Assembly: GCF_036013955.1 (NCBI RefSeq)
Contig: NZ_CP107903.1
Span: forward strand, 62,001 to 126,000
DNA from: Streptomyces sp. NBC_00459
Lineage (GTDB): Bacteria > Actinomycetota > Actinomycetes > Streptomycetales > Streptomycetaceae
Direction: 5' to 3'
Length of the DNA stretch: 64,000 nucleotides
Shown piece after piece: positions 55,366 to 64,000 of this stretch (within the stretch, counting starts at the first letter, position 1; every line of letters starts with the position of its first letter). The notes beneath the pieces are model-generated. The model saw nothing but the letters and a program-made list of their open reading frames with translations, was not told the DNA's origin and searched no databases. A program made the translations under genes and the position numbers.

Positions 55366-57366
55366 ATGAAGTCGAACACCAGCCCCTGGTCGCGCCGCAG
55401 ATTCCTCGCCACGAGCGGGGCCGCGGCCCTCGGAGGCATGGCGCTGAACCTCGCCGGCGGCCTCCCGCGGGCCGCAGCGGCCGGCGGCGTGGTGTCCTAC
55501 GTCGACACATCGAGAGCCACGTACGACAAGATCGTCCTGATGGTGGACGGCAAGCCCTTCTTCCACAGTGGCGTCCAGTTCCGGTACGAGAAGCACAAGT
55601 ACACGTTCGGCTGGACGGACGCGCAGTTGAAGCCGGTGCTCGGGATGATCCGCGACGACGGGTTCACCGTGGTGAACATTCCGATCTGGTGGTCGCAGGT
55701 CGAGACCTCGAAGGACACCTTCGACTGGACCGAGATCGACCGCTACCTGGCCTGGTGCGGGGAGTACGGCCTCAAACTGGAACTCCTGTGGTTCGGCCAC
55801 GAGTCGACAGGCGCCTCCCTCGCGCCGCGGATGCCGGCCTACGTGATGAACGACTACCAGTACGTGGTCAGGCCCGACGGCACCAGGCTGTCCCTGAACG
55901 GCAACCCCCTCCTGGACAAGACCGATCCGAACCTGCTCGCCAGGGAGAAGTTCGTACTCGGCCGGCTCATGACGCACCTCGCGTCCGCCGACACCGCTCA
56001 CACCGTCATGGGCATCCAGGTGCTGAACGAACCGAACGTGGCGAACCAGCAGGGCGGTTCGTCCCTCGACCGGAGCTACAGCACCTCCAGCACCGCCCGC
56101 TGGAACAGCGGCGGGTACACCGACGCGTCGAAGTTCCGCAAGGACGTACTGCTGGACTACCTGACCCAGCTGGGACAGGTGATCAAGCAGTCTGAGCACT
56201 CGGTGTACACGCGGGTCAACATCGCCGGCAGCGGGGACACGGTGCCGGTCGCCGAGAACGAGGCCCTCAGGAGCCAGGGGACGTCGACCATCGACTTCTT
56301 CGGCAAGGACCCGTACTCCTCGAACCTCGACACGCTCTACAACTACGGGCAGGACGCCGTCTGGGCCCAGGGGAAGAACTTCCCCATGATCATGGAGAAC
56401 TTCGGTGGCTCCCCGGCGGCGGACGTCGAGAAGTTCAACGGCATCGCCGGCAACACCGCCTTCAATCTCTATGCCTTCCTGGACCCGGATGCCGCCACGG
56501 GCAGCAGCAACCTCGGCCTGTACGACTTCAATCCCACCACCAAGGTCGTCACGCGCAAGGCCGTCTCGGACAAGGTCGCCCGGCTCAACCACGTACTGAA
56601 CAAGATCCACAGGGACCTCGCCTCCAAGGCACCGGTGGAACGCGGCGGAACCAACCTGCAGACGTTCAACCGGAACGCGACCGCCTCCAGCACCACCACC
56701 AAGCCCCTGGGTGGCGTCAACATCACGTTTACGACATCGAGCGGTGCGCAGGCGTTCGGCGTCAGTCGCGGTGCGGCCGAGTTCGCCTTCACCAGCACGA
56801 CCCAGGCCACGTTCACCCTGCCGGGAACCATCGGTGTCGTACGGTCCGTCGAGACCGGCCGGTACGACGCGAACGACACCTGGGTGAAGTCCGGCACCAA
56901 GGCGTACAACACCGTGTCCGGGGACACCGTCATCGCCCTGGCGGCCGGCGAATGCGTGCGGGTCACCCACCTCGTCAGCGGCGCGCGGTACAAGCTGAGG
57001 AACACGTCCTCGGGCAAGTACCTCGACACCGATGCGAACGGCGCGGTTGTGCTCGCGTCCGCGACCACCTACGACGACCAGGACTGGATCGTCACGAAGG
57101 ACCCGTCCGGAGCCTGGACCATCAGGAACGCGCGCACCGGACGCCTCTACCTGGAAGCCGGCGCCGCCGACGACAGCGTCGTCTGGAACTCCGGCACCGT
57201 CGCCGACGCCTCGCTCTGGACCCTGGAAGGGGTCGCGGCAGGCGGGCTCCGTGCCAGGAACACCCGCACGGGAAGTGCCTACCTGTACGGGAACTCCGCG
57301 GACGAGGCGAAGTGGAACACGGGAACGCAGGACGCGAGCACGGTCTGGGAGTTCCAGCCCAGGTAG
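55366..57366 (+). CDS. Tat-exported GH35/GH42-like glycosidase
   Basis: The N-terminus has a twin-arginine signal (WSRRRFLATSGAAALGG). A TIM barrel of the GH-A clan follows: DGKPFFHSGVQFRYEKHKYT, WWSQVETSKDTFDWTEIDRY, acid/base E in MGIQVLNEPNV, nucleophile E in FPMIMENFGG. This resembles GH35/GH42-type beta-galactosidases and DUF4978-like proteins rather than a textbook GH35. Residues 430-540 are beta-sandwich, and the end is a ricin-like trefoil (GKYLDTDANGAVVLASATTY, DDQDW). It is secreted folded and probably cleaves beta-galactosides. Confidence 0.75.
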   Translation: MKSNTSPWSRRRFLATSGAAALGGMALNLAGGLPRAAAAGGVVSYVDTSRATYDKIVLMVDGKPFFHSGVQFRYEKHKYTFGWTDAQLKPVLGMIRDDGFTVVNIPIWWSQVETSKDTFDWTEIDRYLAWCGEYGLKLELLWFGHESTGASLAPRMPAYVMNDYQYVVRPDGTRLSLNGNPLLDKTDPNLLAREKFVLGRLMTHLASADTAHTVMGIQVLNEPNVANQQGGSSLDRSYSTSSTARWNSGGYTDASKFRKDVLLDYLTQLGQVIKQSEHSVYTRVNIAGSGDTVPVAENEALRSQGTSTIDFFGKDPYSSNLDTLYNYGQDAVWAQGKNFPMIMENFGGSPAADVEKFNGIAGNTAFNLYAFLDPDAATGSSNLGLYDFNPTTKVVTRKAVSDKVARLNHVLNKIHRDLASKAPVERGGTNLQTFNRNATASSTTTKPLGGVNITFTTSSGAQAFGVSRGAAEFAFTSTTQATFTLPGTIGVVRSVETGRYDANDTWVKSGTKAYNTVSGDTVIALAAGECVRVTHLVSGARYKLRNTSSGKYLDTDANGAVVLASATTYDDQDWIVTKDPSGAWTIRNARTGRLYLEAGAADDSVVWNSGTVADASLWTLEGVAAGGLRARNTRTGSAYLYGNSADEAKWNTGTQDASTVWEFQPR

Positions 57367-57490
57367 ATCCCTCCCGCCGCCCCGCACTTCCGCCGCCCCC
57401 TCTCCGGCGAGGCCGCAAAGCAATCCGGGCAAGGCAGGCGATACAGGCGGGGCAGGGGACGACCCAAAGTGCTCGTGTAATGATTGCCGC

Positions 57491-59188
57491 ATGACTCAGG
57501 CCGACGTATTGCGGGCTCTGGACGCCAGGGCCGCCGGCCAGTGGGGGCTGGTGACCACCACGCAGGTGAAGCCGGACGGCGTGCAGGGCGTGCAGTTGCT
57601 GCGGCTGGAGCGGGCCGGGGCACTGGAGAACGTCGGCCACGGGGTGTACCGCCTGGTCTCCTCTCCCCCGCCGGAACACCTCAGGATCAAGGTCGCGTGG
57701 CTGCGGCTGGACCCCGGGACCCCGGTACGGGACCGCCTCACCGACGCCCCTGGATCGGGCGTCGTCTCCCACACCTCCGCGTGTGCGGTGCACGGCCTGG
57801 GCGGCCTGCCCACAGACCCCGTGGAGCTGACGGTCCCGTCCCGCCGCACCACCCGGGACGAGACCGTCGTGCTGCACCGCGCGGCCATGGACGCCGACGA
57901 CATCACCGTCGTCGACGGACTGCCGGTGACCACTGTGCCGCGTACCGTCGTCGACCTGCTGGACGACCGTGCCGACGCGGCCCGTACGGGCGTGTTCGTC
58001 GCCGAGGCCGCCGCCCGCGGCCTGGTGCGCGTCGACGACCTCGCACCACGGGTCGCGGCCTTCGCCGGTGCCTACGGGCTGCCCTCGGAGGCGACCGGCG
58101 CGGATCTGCTGGAGTTCCTGTGCGAGCGGGCGGGGCGTGCGCTGCCGGCGCGGAAAGGCGGTCGGCCCGCCGCCAGGGCCTCCGCTCCGGAGAGGAAGCG
58201 GCCGACCATCTGGGAGGTCGCCGAGCGGGCCGGCGTGTCGCACCAGACCGTGTCCCGGTTCCTGAAGAACGACAGCGGCATGAAGCCCGCGACTCGGGCG
58301 AGGGTCGAGCAGGCTGTCGCCGAGCTGGACTACCGGCCCAACCTCATGGCGCGGTCGATGCGCACACGGCGGACCCACCGGATCACCATCGTGCTGCCCG
58401 AGCTGAGTGGATTCGTTCCGATTCCCCTGCTGAGGGGCGCCTCCGCCGCGGCGCATGAAGCCGGGTACATGACCGACGTCGTCGGGCTGGAAGGCGGCGA
58501 GTCACGGCGCGCCAGCAGCGCATTGTCCCTGCTGGAGACCCGGCAGACGGACGGGGTGCTGTCACTGGTTCCGCTGGGGGACCTGGCCGACGGCCCGGCC
58601 GACGAGCGGCGGCCCGTGGTGGTGCTGGGCGAGTACGACGACAACCTCCAGTCCCGGGGACGGCTGGCCGACGGACGGCCCTCCGAGGAGATCCTGCGTC
58701 ACCTCGCGGACCAGGGCCACCGCCGGTTCCTCCACGTCGCCGGATCGCAGGACTGGGCTTCGGCACGCAACCGGCGTGCGGTGTACGTGGAGGCGGTCGA
58801 GCGACTGGGCCTTGAGTCCTTCGGCGTCGTCGACGGGGACTGGTCCGTTCGCTCCGGCTACGAGGCCGCTCGGGATCTGCCCGCCGATTCCGGTGTGACG
58901 GCCGTGCTGGCAGCGAACGACTACGTCGCCCTGGGCGTGCTGCGCGGCTTCCAGGACCGCGGCGTCCGGGTGCCCGAGGAGATGAGCGTCTTCGGCTGGG
59001 ACGACGAGGAGTTCACCCGGTACTTCTCACCGAGCATCTCCACCGTGCACGTCAACAAGGAGGAGGTGGGCCGCCAGTCGATGCTGTCGCTGCTCGCCCT
59101 TCTGCGCGGCGAGCCCGAGCCGAGGTCCGAGGTGACGGATCTGTTCCACCTCGTGCCGCGAGGGTCGAGCGGCCCGGTCGGCCGCTGA
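57491..59188 (+). CDS. AbiEi-antitoxin-like / LacI fusion regulator
   Basis: One uninterrupted frame encodes 565 residues. Residues 1-220 match AbiEi-type antitoxin proteins of type IV toxin-antitoxin systems: a winged helix (QLLRLERAGALENVGHGVYR), then a core with SHTSACAVHGLGGLP, ELTVPSRRTTRDETVVLHRA and DGLPVTTVPRTVVDLL. Residues 236-565 are a full LacI protein (PTIWEVAERAGVSHQTVSRF, VLAANDYVALGVLRGFQDRG). ATG 57491 follows TAATGAT closely, so the transcript may be leaderless. No AbiEii-type toxin is adjacent. The LacI half parallels the regulator at 52 kb, so both probably read the same operators; the AbiEi half could add a second DNA contact. Confidence 0.85.
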   Translation: MTQADVLRALDARAAGQWGLVTTTQVKPDGVQGVQLLRLERAGALENVGHGVYRLVSSPPPEHLRIKVAWLRLDPGTPVRDRLTDAPGSGVVSHTSACAVHGLGGLPTDPVELTVPSRRTTRDETVVLHRAAMDADDITVVDGLPVTTVPRTVVDLLDDRADAARTGVFVAEAAARGLVRVDDLAPRVAAFAGAYGLPSEATGADLLEFLCERAGRALPARKGGRPAARASAPERKRPTIWEVAERAGVSHQTVSRFLKNDSGMKPATRARVEQAVAELDYRPNLMARSMRTRRTHRITIVLPELSGFVPIPLLRGASAAAHEAGYMTDVVGLEGGESRRASSALSLLETRQTDGVLSLVPLGDLADGPADERRPVVVLGEYDDNLQSRGRLADGRPSEEILRHLADQGHRRFLHVAGSQDWASARNRRAVYVEAVERLGLESFGVVDGDWSVRSGYEAARDLPADSGVTAVLAANDYVALGVLRGFQDRGVRVPEEMSVFGWDDEEFTRYFSPSISTVHVNKEEVGRQSMLSLLALLRGEPEPRSEVTDLFHLVPRGSSGPVGR

Positions 59189-59239
59189 GCCAGGCGGGCG
59201 ACGGGCGGCGGGCGTTCCAGATAGGGCGCCACACACAAT

Positions 59240-59291
59240 GTGAACGATCACCACGCAACTCTTGACCACGAAGGTGATCGTTCACTACGTT
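59240..59291 (+). promoter_or_regulatory. Dual-operator promoter of the oxidoreductase-GH43 operon
   Basis: GTGAACGATCAC (59240-59251), TTGACC (59262-59267), an 18-base spacer with GTGATCGTTCAC (59274-59285) and TACGTT (59286-59291) repeat the layout at 55037-55089. One operator fills the promoter spacer, so repressor and polymerase exclude each other. Confidence 0.8.
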
Positions 59292-59474
59292 CTGACCGTC
59301 GCCCCGGTTCGTCGCGGCGAGCACGAGTTCACCCGACGGAGCAGTCCCCCTCTTCCGCACGGTCACGCGCGTAACGCCGTGGGCCGAACCGATTGAGCCG
59401 GCCTCCTCCGTCAGCGGTCGACGAACCCCCGGTGCCGCGCCCAGGCACCGCCGAGCTTCCACGAAAGAGTCTCA

Positions 59475-60602
59475 ATGACCGAGTACAGCCAGCCCGTGCG
59501 GGTGGCGATCGTCGGTGCCGGAAACATCGCCGAGGGCTGCCACATGCCGGCCGTCGAGGCCCAGAACGGCGAGGCGACCGTCATCGCCGTGGTCGACGTC
59601 GACCTGCCGCGCGCCGAGGCGTTCGCCGCCCGCTGGAGCGTTCCCGCCGCCTACGACAGCCTGGACCGGATGCTCCGGGAACAGCAGCCGGACCTGGTCG
59701 TCGTCTGCACGCCCCCGATCGCCCACGGCGAGGCCATCACCGCCTGTCTGGACGCCGGTGCGTCGGTGTGGTGCGAGAAACCCCCCACCCTCTCGGTCGC
59801 CGAGTACGACGACGTCGCCGCCCACGAGCGCGAGGGCGGCCCGTACGTCTCCTACGTCTTCCAGCACCGGTTCGGGTCCGGCGCCCGGGCCCTGCGGGAG
59901 CACATCCGCACCGGCCGCCTCGGCGCTCCCCTGGTCGGCGTCTGCCACACCCTCTGGTACCGGGACGACGCCTACTTCGAGGTGCCCTGGCGCGGCAGGT
60001 GGGAGACCGAGGGCGGCGGTCCCACCATGGGCCACGGCATCCACCAGATGGACCTCATGCTGTCCCTGATGGGCGAGTGGACCGAGGTCCGCGCAGCCAT
60101 GGGCACGCTGGCCCGCGACGTGGAGACCGAGGACGTGTCCATGGCGATGGTCCGCTTCGCCGGTGGCGCCATGGTGTCCATGGTCAACAGTCTCCTCTCG
60201 CCCCGGGAGACCAGCTACCTGCGCTTCGACTTCCCCGAGGCCACCGTCGAGCTGAACCACCTCTACGGCTACGACAACTCCCACTGGACCTGGACCCCCG
60301 CGCCCCACCGGGCCGACGCCACGGCCCAGGAACTGGGAGCGCCGCTGGATGACGAACCCAGTTCGCACGCCGCGCAGTTGCGCGCCCTGGTGCGGTCGCT
60401 GCGCGCCGGGGAACGCCCCGAAGCCAGTGGTGACGACGGCCGCCGCGTCCTGGCTTTCATCGCAGCCCTGTACGAGTCGGCGGCGACCGGGCGACCCGTC
60501 ACCCCGGACATGATCACTCCGGACGGTCCCTTCTACCACTCCATGAGCGGTCGCGTCGGCGCCGCCCGGGACAGCGTCGACAAGGAGCCGAGCCGTGTCT
60601 GA
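59475..60602 (+). CDS. Gfo/Idh/MocA-family sugar oxidoreductase
   Basis: The 375-residue protein has a Rossmann start (VRVAIVGAGNIAEGCHMPAV), the conserved VWCEKPPTLS lysine loop, and the C-terminal sheet domain with GGGPTMGHGIHQMDLML holding the catalytic His. It probably oxidises a sugar released by the locus using NAD(P). ATG 59475 is about 185 bases after the dual-operator promoter. Its stop overlaps the next start. Confidence 0.85.
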   Translation: MTEYSQPVRVAIVGAGNIAEGCHMPAVEAQNGEATVIAVVDVDLPRAEAFAARWSVPAAYDSLDRMLREQQPDLVVVCTPPIAHGEAITACLDAGASVWCEKPPTLSVAEYDDVAAHEREGGPYVSYVFQHRFGSGARALREHIRTGRLGAPLVGVCHTLWYRDDAYFEVPWRGRWETEGGGPTMGHGIHQMDLMLSLMGEWTEVRAAMGTLARDVETEDVSMAMVRFAGGAMVSMVNSLLSPRETSYLRFDFPEATVELNHLYGYDNSHWTWTPAPHRADATAQELGAPLDDEPSSHAAQLRALVRSLRAGERPEASGDDGRRVLAFIAALYESAATGRPVTPDMITPDGPFYHSMSGRVGAARDSVDKEPSRV

Positions 60603-61518
60603 CACCCCCTTCCGCATCGAGCACGACAACGCCGGGACCGAATTCGTGGTGTCCGCCGCGGGCAGGGACCTCGCCACGTACGTCTACCGGCCGGACACAC
60701 CCCTCGAAGAGTCCCCCAAGCCCTACTTCTACCCGTTGAAGACCCTCTCCGGCGCACCCGTGGGCGTCTACCGGCCCTGGGACCACCGCTGGCACAAGGG
60801 CCTGCAGATGACCTGGTCACACCTGTCCGGCGACAACTTCTGGGGCGGGCCCACCTTCGAGGAGGGTGCACCCGGCCACGGCTACGTCTGGCGCGAGAAC
60901 CACGGCAGTCAGGTGCACCGGGCCTTCGCCTCGCAGGAGGCGAGCGGCAACGAGGTGACGGTCGTCCAGAACCTCGACTGGATCGCCTCGAGCGACGAGG
61001 TGTGGCTCGACGAGACCCGCACCCTGCGCTTCCACGGCGCCGATGCCCGCGATGGTGTCTGGGCGCTGGACTTCACCACCGCCCTGACCAACATGCGTCA
61101 CCAGCCCCTGGAACTGGGCAGTCCCACCACACACGGCCGCCCCAACGCCGGTTACACAGGGCTGTTCTGGCGCGGGCCCCGGTCCTGGACCGGGGCGGAC
61201 GTCATCGCCGACGGGGGTCATGAGGGCGACGCCGTCATGGGCACGCGGGGCGCCTGGGCAGCCATCAGCGGCGAGCACGACGAGCTGGACGGCGGCGCCA
61301 CGGTCCTTGCCTACGCCGGCACCACCAGCGCCGCCACCCCGCTGACGTGGTTCGCCCGCAGCAGCGCCTTCGCCTGCCTCAACCCGTCGCCCGCCTTCGA
61401 CACGGAGATCAAGCTGGAACCCGGTGAGACACTGTCCCTGAGCCACCGCTTCGTGTTCGTCGACCGCGTGCTGGGTCGTCCCGAACTGGAGCCGCTCGCG
61501 CGGGAGTTCGCGCTGTGA
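60595..61518 (+). CDS. PmoA-family protein
   Basis: GTG 60595 overlaps the oxidoreductase stop by eight bases. The 307 residues show the PmoA family pattern (YVYRPDTPLEESPKPYFYPL, GAPVGVYRPWDHRWHKGLQM, NFWGGPTFEEGAPGHGYVWR). Family members occur beside Gfo/Idh/MocA genes in sugar loci; the biochemical role is not established, despite the name, and no methane metabolism is implied. Confidence 0.8.
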   Translation: MSDTPFRIEHDNAGTEFVVSAAGRDLATYVYRPDTPLEESPKPYFYPLKTLSGAPVGVYRPWDHRWHKGLQMTWSHLSGDNFWGGPTFEEGAPGHGYVWRENHGSQVHRAFASQEASGNEVTVVQNLDWIASSDEVWLDETRTLRFHGADARDGVWALDFTTALTNMRHQPLELGSPTTHGRPNAGYTGLFWRGPRSWTGADVIADGGHEGDAVMGTRGAWAAISGEHDELDGGATVLAYAGTTSAATPLTWFARSSAFACLNPSPAFDTEIKLEPGETLSLSHRFVFVDRVLGRPELEPLAREFAL

Positions 61519-62249
61519 CAGGCCGGTCAGAATTTCCCGGAGCCGTGGGACTCAGCCGGCTCGAGGTGTATCCGTGGCCCACGGCGGACGAGGAGCACGG
61601 CGGCTCGCCCCACATGCACCTGGCCTGCGCGGAGTGTTACGTCGTCGTCAGCGGCCACGGCCGGCTGGAGACCCTCGACCACCAGGGGCCCGCGACGACC
61701 GAACTGCTCCCCGGTGACGTGGTCTCGTTCACCCCCGGCACGATCCACCGAGCGGTCAACGACGGGGATCTGCGCGTGATCGTCGTCATGCAGAACAGCG
61801 GCCTCCCGGAAGCGGGCGACGCGGTCATGACCTTTCCACCCCAGTACCTCTCCCCCGACGCCTATCCGGCCACGGCCTCTCTCCTCGACGCCGACGGCAG
61901 CCCCAGCCCCGAGCGCGCACGGGCCCGCAGGGACTTGGCCGTCGAGGGATTCACCGAACTGAAGCGACAGTGGCGGCTCGGCAACCACTCCGCGTACGAG
62001 GACTTCTGCGCGGCAGCGGTGCGGCTGGTCCAACCCCGCCTGGACACCTGGGAGAAGACGGTCAACGACGGCGCGCTGACCGCCGCGCGGACAGCGCTGC
62101 GGCAGATCGACGCGTTGAGGCACGACGACTTCCACCACCTGTCCGACGCGAAGGTGTCGCGTATCGCCCAACCGCCCCGGCAGACCCTGGGCATGTGTGG
62201 CTTCCTGCACGCCTACGTACAGGAAGCCGGGACCGGCACAACGACCTGA
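61515..62249 (+). CDS. Cupin-domain protein
   Basis: GTG 61515 overlaps the previous stop by four bases. A cupin barrel is evident: metal-type residues in GGSPHMHLACAECYVVVSGHG and LLPGDVVSFTPGTIHRAVND. A helical C-terminal part (about 130-244) follows. It is probably a sugar isomerase, epimerase or sugar-binding regulator in the operon. There is no HTH, so it is not an AraC protein. Confidence 0.75.
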   Translation: MTGRSEFPGAVGLSRLEVYPWPTADEEHGGSPHMHLACAECYVVVSGHGRLETLDHQGPATTELLPGDVVSFTPGTIHRAVNDGDLRVIVVMQNSGLPEAGDAVMTFPPQYLSPDAYPATASLLDADGSPSPERARARRDLAVEGFTELKRQWRLGNHSAYEDFCAAAVRLVQPRLDTWEKTVNDGALTAARTALRQIDALRHDDFHHLSDAKVSRIAQPPRQTLGMCGFLHAYVQEAGTGTTT

Positions 62250-62343
62250 CTCACATGACCGGCGCACATGGTCGGCCGACGTGGTGGAAGAACGGGCCCC
62301 ACAAAACTGGCCGCCCGGGGCCGAACGCAGGAAGGTGGACCCG

Positions 62344-63834
62344 ATGAGTTCGATACGGCCGGAAGGCGGTGGGCACGCCGACGCGGCGACCACTCCGATC
62401 CTGTCCGGGATGTACCCCGACCCCTCGGTGTGCCGGGTCGGCGAGGAGTACTACCTGGCCAACTCGTCGTTCGAGTACAGCCCCGGTGTGCCGATCTGGC
62501 GTTCCCGGAACCTGGTCTCGTGGCGTCAGATCGGCAATGCCCTGACGAGGGACGAGCAGTTTCCTGCGGGCCGTTCGCCGTCGAGCCGTGGCATCTACGC
62601 CCCGACACTGCGCCACCACGCGGGACGGTTCTGGCTGATCACCACGAACATCGACGACGCCCGTGGCGGCCATCAGATCTACCACGCGAGCGACCCCGCC
62701 GGACCGTGGTCCGCGCCGGTGTGCCTCACCGGACTCGACGGCATCGACCCCGACCTGGCCTGGGACGACGAGGGAACGTGCCTGGTCACGTACTGCTCGT
62801 GGTCGGAGTCCGAGATCGGCATCAGACAGGTCGCGGTCGATCCGGAGAAGGGCCACGTCCTCGAAGAGCCGCGGTGGATCTGGCACGGCACCGGCCTGGC
62901 CCACTCCGAGGGGCCGCACCTGTACCGGCGCGGCGACCGGTGGTACCTGGTCATCGCCGAAGGCGGCACCGACCGGGGCCACGTGGTGTCGGTCGCACGC
63001 TCCGGGAGCCCCCGAGGACCGTTCGAGGCCGCCCCGCGCAATCCGGTCTTCACCCATCGCAGTACGGCTCATCCCGTCCAGAACGTCGGTCACGCCGATC
63101 TGGTCGAGCGTCCCGACGGGACGTGGGCGGCGGTGTATCTCGGCACACGGCCACGCGGCCGCAGTCCCCGCTTCCACGTCAACGGGCGGGAGACGTTCCT
63201 CGCCGACGTCTCGTGGGTGGACGGCTGGCCCCGGTTCGAGGCGGCGAGACGCCATGTCCCCACGGGACAGCGGGACTTCGAGGACGACTTCTCCGCGCCC
63301 GGACCGGATCCCAGGTGGGTCTCCCCGGGGCAGCGTCCCGACCGGTTCGTCCGCGGTACGCCGGAAGGGGTGGTCGTGGGTCACGCACCGAGCGGGACCG
63401 GCGAGCCCTCGGGTCTGTTCACGCGGGTCGGCGGAGACCACTGGGAGGCCGACTTCGTCGTCGATCCGGGCGAGGGCGCGTGCACCGTCGCCCTACGGCT
63501 CGACGGTTCCCACTGGTACGGCCTGCGCGTCGCCGACGGCGAGGTCACCGCCGTCGCACGGGTCGGACAGGTCCGGTCAGCCCTGGGATCCCGCCCACTG
63601 CCCGACTCCCCTGTCACCCTCCGCGTCCGATCCACGGAGCCCACCTGGAACGGGCCCGACGACATCGAACTGGGTCTGGACGGCGCGGGCGGCTTCGACG
63701 TCCTCGCCCGCCTCGACGGACGCTATCTCTCCACCGAGGTGGCCGGTGGGTTCACCGGACGCCTGGTCGGTGTGTGGACCGAGTCGGGGGAGGTCCTGGT
63801 CCGCCGTGTCCGGTTCACCGAGCGGCGCGCATGA
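62344..63834 (+). CDS. GH43 beta-xylosidase/alpha-L-arabinofuranosidase
   Basis: ATG 62344 has GGAAGGTGG at a good distance. The five-bladed propeller shows the three catalytic acids: D in SGMYPDPSVCRVG (base), D in DGIDPDLAWDDEG (pKa modulator) and E in LAHSEGPHLYRRG (acid). The C-terminal 180 residues form the concanavalin-like domain of GH43 xylosidase-type enzymes (EDDFSAPGPDPRWVSPGQRP). There is no signal peptide, so it trims imported oligosaccharides in the cytoplasm. It ends the visible operon. Confidence 0.85.
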   Translation: MSSIRPEGGGHADAATTPILSGMYPDPSVCRVGEEYYLANSSFEYSPGVPIWRSRNLVSWRQIGNALTRDEQFPAGRSPSSRGIYAPTLRHHAGRFWLITTNIDDARGGHQIYHASDPAGPWSAPVCLTGLDGIDPDLAWDDEGTCLVTYCSWSESEIGIRQVAVDPEKGHVLEEPRWIWHGTGLAHSEGPHLYRRGDRWYLVIAEGGTDRGHVVSVARSGSPRGPFEAAPRNPVFTHRSTAHPVQNVGHADLVERPDGTWAAVYLGTRPRGRSPRFHVNGRETFLADVSWVDGWPRFEAARRHVPTGQRDFEDDFSAPGPDPRWVSPGQRPDRFVRGTPEGVVVGHAPSGTGEPSGLFTRVGGDHWEADFVVDPGEGACTVALRLDGSHWYGLRVADGEVTAVARVGQVRSALGSRPLPDSPVTLRVRSTEPTWNGPDDIELGLDGAGGFDVLARLDGRYLSTEVAGGFTGRLVGVWTESGEVLVRRVRFTERRA

Positions 63835-64000
63835 CACCACACCGCACCGGAGTCACGCCTGGACCCCGGCCTCGGCCTCAGCCTGTGCGGCGAATTCCGT
63901 TCCGGACCCGGGCCGCGTGAAACTGTCCGGGAAACGGGCAGGCGACGGTCCGCGGCGAAGAAAGTCCTGGCGTGCGCCAGCGCGTCGGCATCCTTCAGGA
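63835..64000. other. Window end, possible start of a convergent gene
   Basis: A minus-strand frame ending at TGA 63853-63855 (FTRPGSGTEFAAQAEAEAGV) is open to the window edge and may be the C-terminus of a convergent gene. It is too short to assign. Confidence 0.25.

Noticed and set aside
55189..57492. 767-residue minus-strand frame
   Set aside because: It is antisense to the Tat-exported glycosidase; long shadows are expected at this GC content.
57491..59188. A complete type IV toxin-antitoxin system
   Set aside because: No AbiEii-type nucleotidyltransferase toxin lies beside the AbiEi-like module.
60595..61518. Methane monooxygenase subunit
   Set aside because: The PmoA family name is historical; the sequence is soluble, has no membrane helices and sits in a sugar operon.

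Overview
The window is very GC-rich, with a strong G/C preference at third codon positions, GTG and TTG starts, GGAGG-type ribosome binding sites, Tat and Sec signal peptides, and families typical of Streptomyces (SpoIIE phosphatase/STAS pairs, peptidase-inhibitor-I36-like secreted proteins, AbiEi-type proteins, many GH/CBM13 enzymes). I read it as a Streptomyces (or close actinomycete) chromosome arm or large linear replicon. The left 41 kb is an accessory region full of broken mobile elements and biological-conflict genes. The right 23 kb is an intact, co-regulated carbohydrate-utilisation locus. No rRNA or tRNA gene was recognised.

Region 1 (1-13 kb) is a defence-like island. It opens with the end of an unknown gene. 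Two orphan type I-E-like mini CRISPR arrays (831-981 and 9295-9384, strict 61-bp period) have no cas genes in the window. Between them lie an ATP-grasp/membrane-protein pair, a decayed NACHT (NLR-like) gene with a C-terminal PD-(D/E)XK-like nuclease module, and an IS5-family insertion sequence. Right of the second array is a compact operon: a Trypco2-type small protein followed by a trypsin-NACHT-multi-TM protein.

Region 2 (13-20 kb) holds a truncated Mu/TnsB-type transposase followed by a TniB/TnsC-like ATPase, then an EACC1-type protein with a caspase-HTH protein. Fragments of a conjugation operon (VirB4-like) and of a phage head-tail gene follow, then a secreted I36-like protein.

Region 3 (20-41 kb) is an insertion-sequence graveyard. 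An intact IS21-type element sits inside an AraC-family gene with a readable 6-bp target duplication. IS1182, IS3, ISKra4, IS5, IS701-like, IS630 and IS256 remnants are also present. Among them are intact cargo genes: a second EACC1 + caspase-TM-WD40 pair, a secreted pore-forming-toxin-like protein, a large subtilase, a HEAT-repeat protein and several tiny genes. The window therefore holds three separate systems of the EACC1/Trypco2 plus caspase/trypsin kind, and a broken NLR.

Region 4 (41-64 kb) is a sugar-scavenging locus. A minus-strand operon encodes a solute-binding lipoprotein, a GH42 beta-galactosidase, two ABC permeases, a GH27 enzyme and a GH59 enzyme. Around it are a LacI regulator, a GDSL esterase with ricin-type lectin repeats, a Tat-exported GH35/GH42-like enzyme, and a plus-strand operon of Gfo/Idh/MocA oxidoreductase, PmoA-family protein, cupin and GH43. 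Six copies of a near-palindrome GTGAwCGwTCAC lie in the promoter regions. In two promoters the same dual-operator layout recurs, with one copy filling the -35/-10 spacer. The likely regulators are two LacI paralogues, one of which is an unusual in-frame fusion of an AbiEi-antitoxin-like module to a complete LacI protein. The enzyme set suggests galactose/arabinose-rich plant polysaccharides such as arabinogalactan as the substrate (inference).
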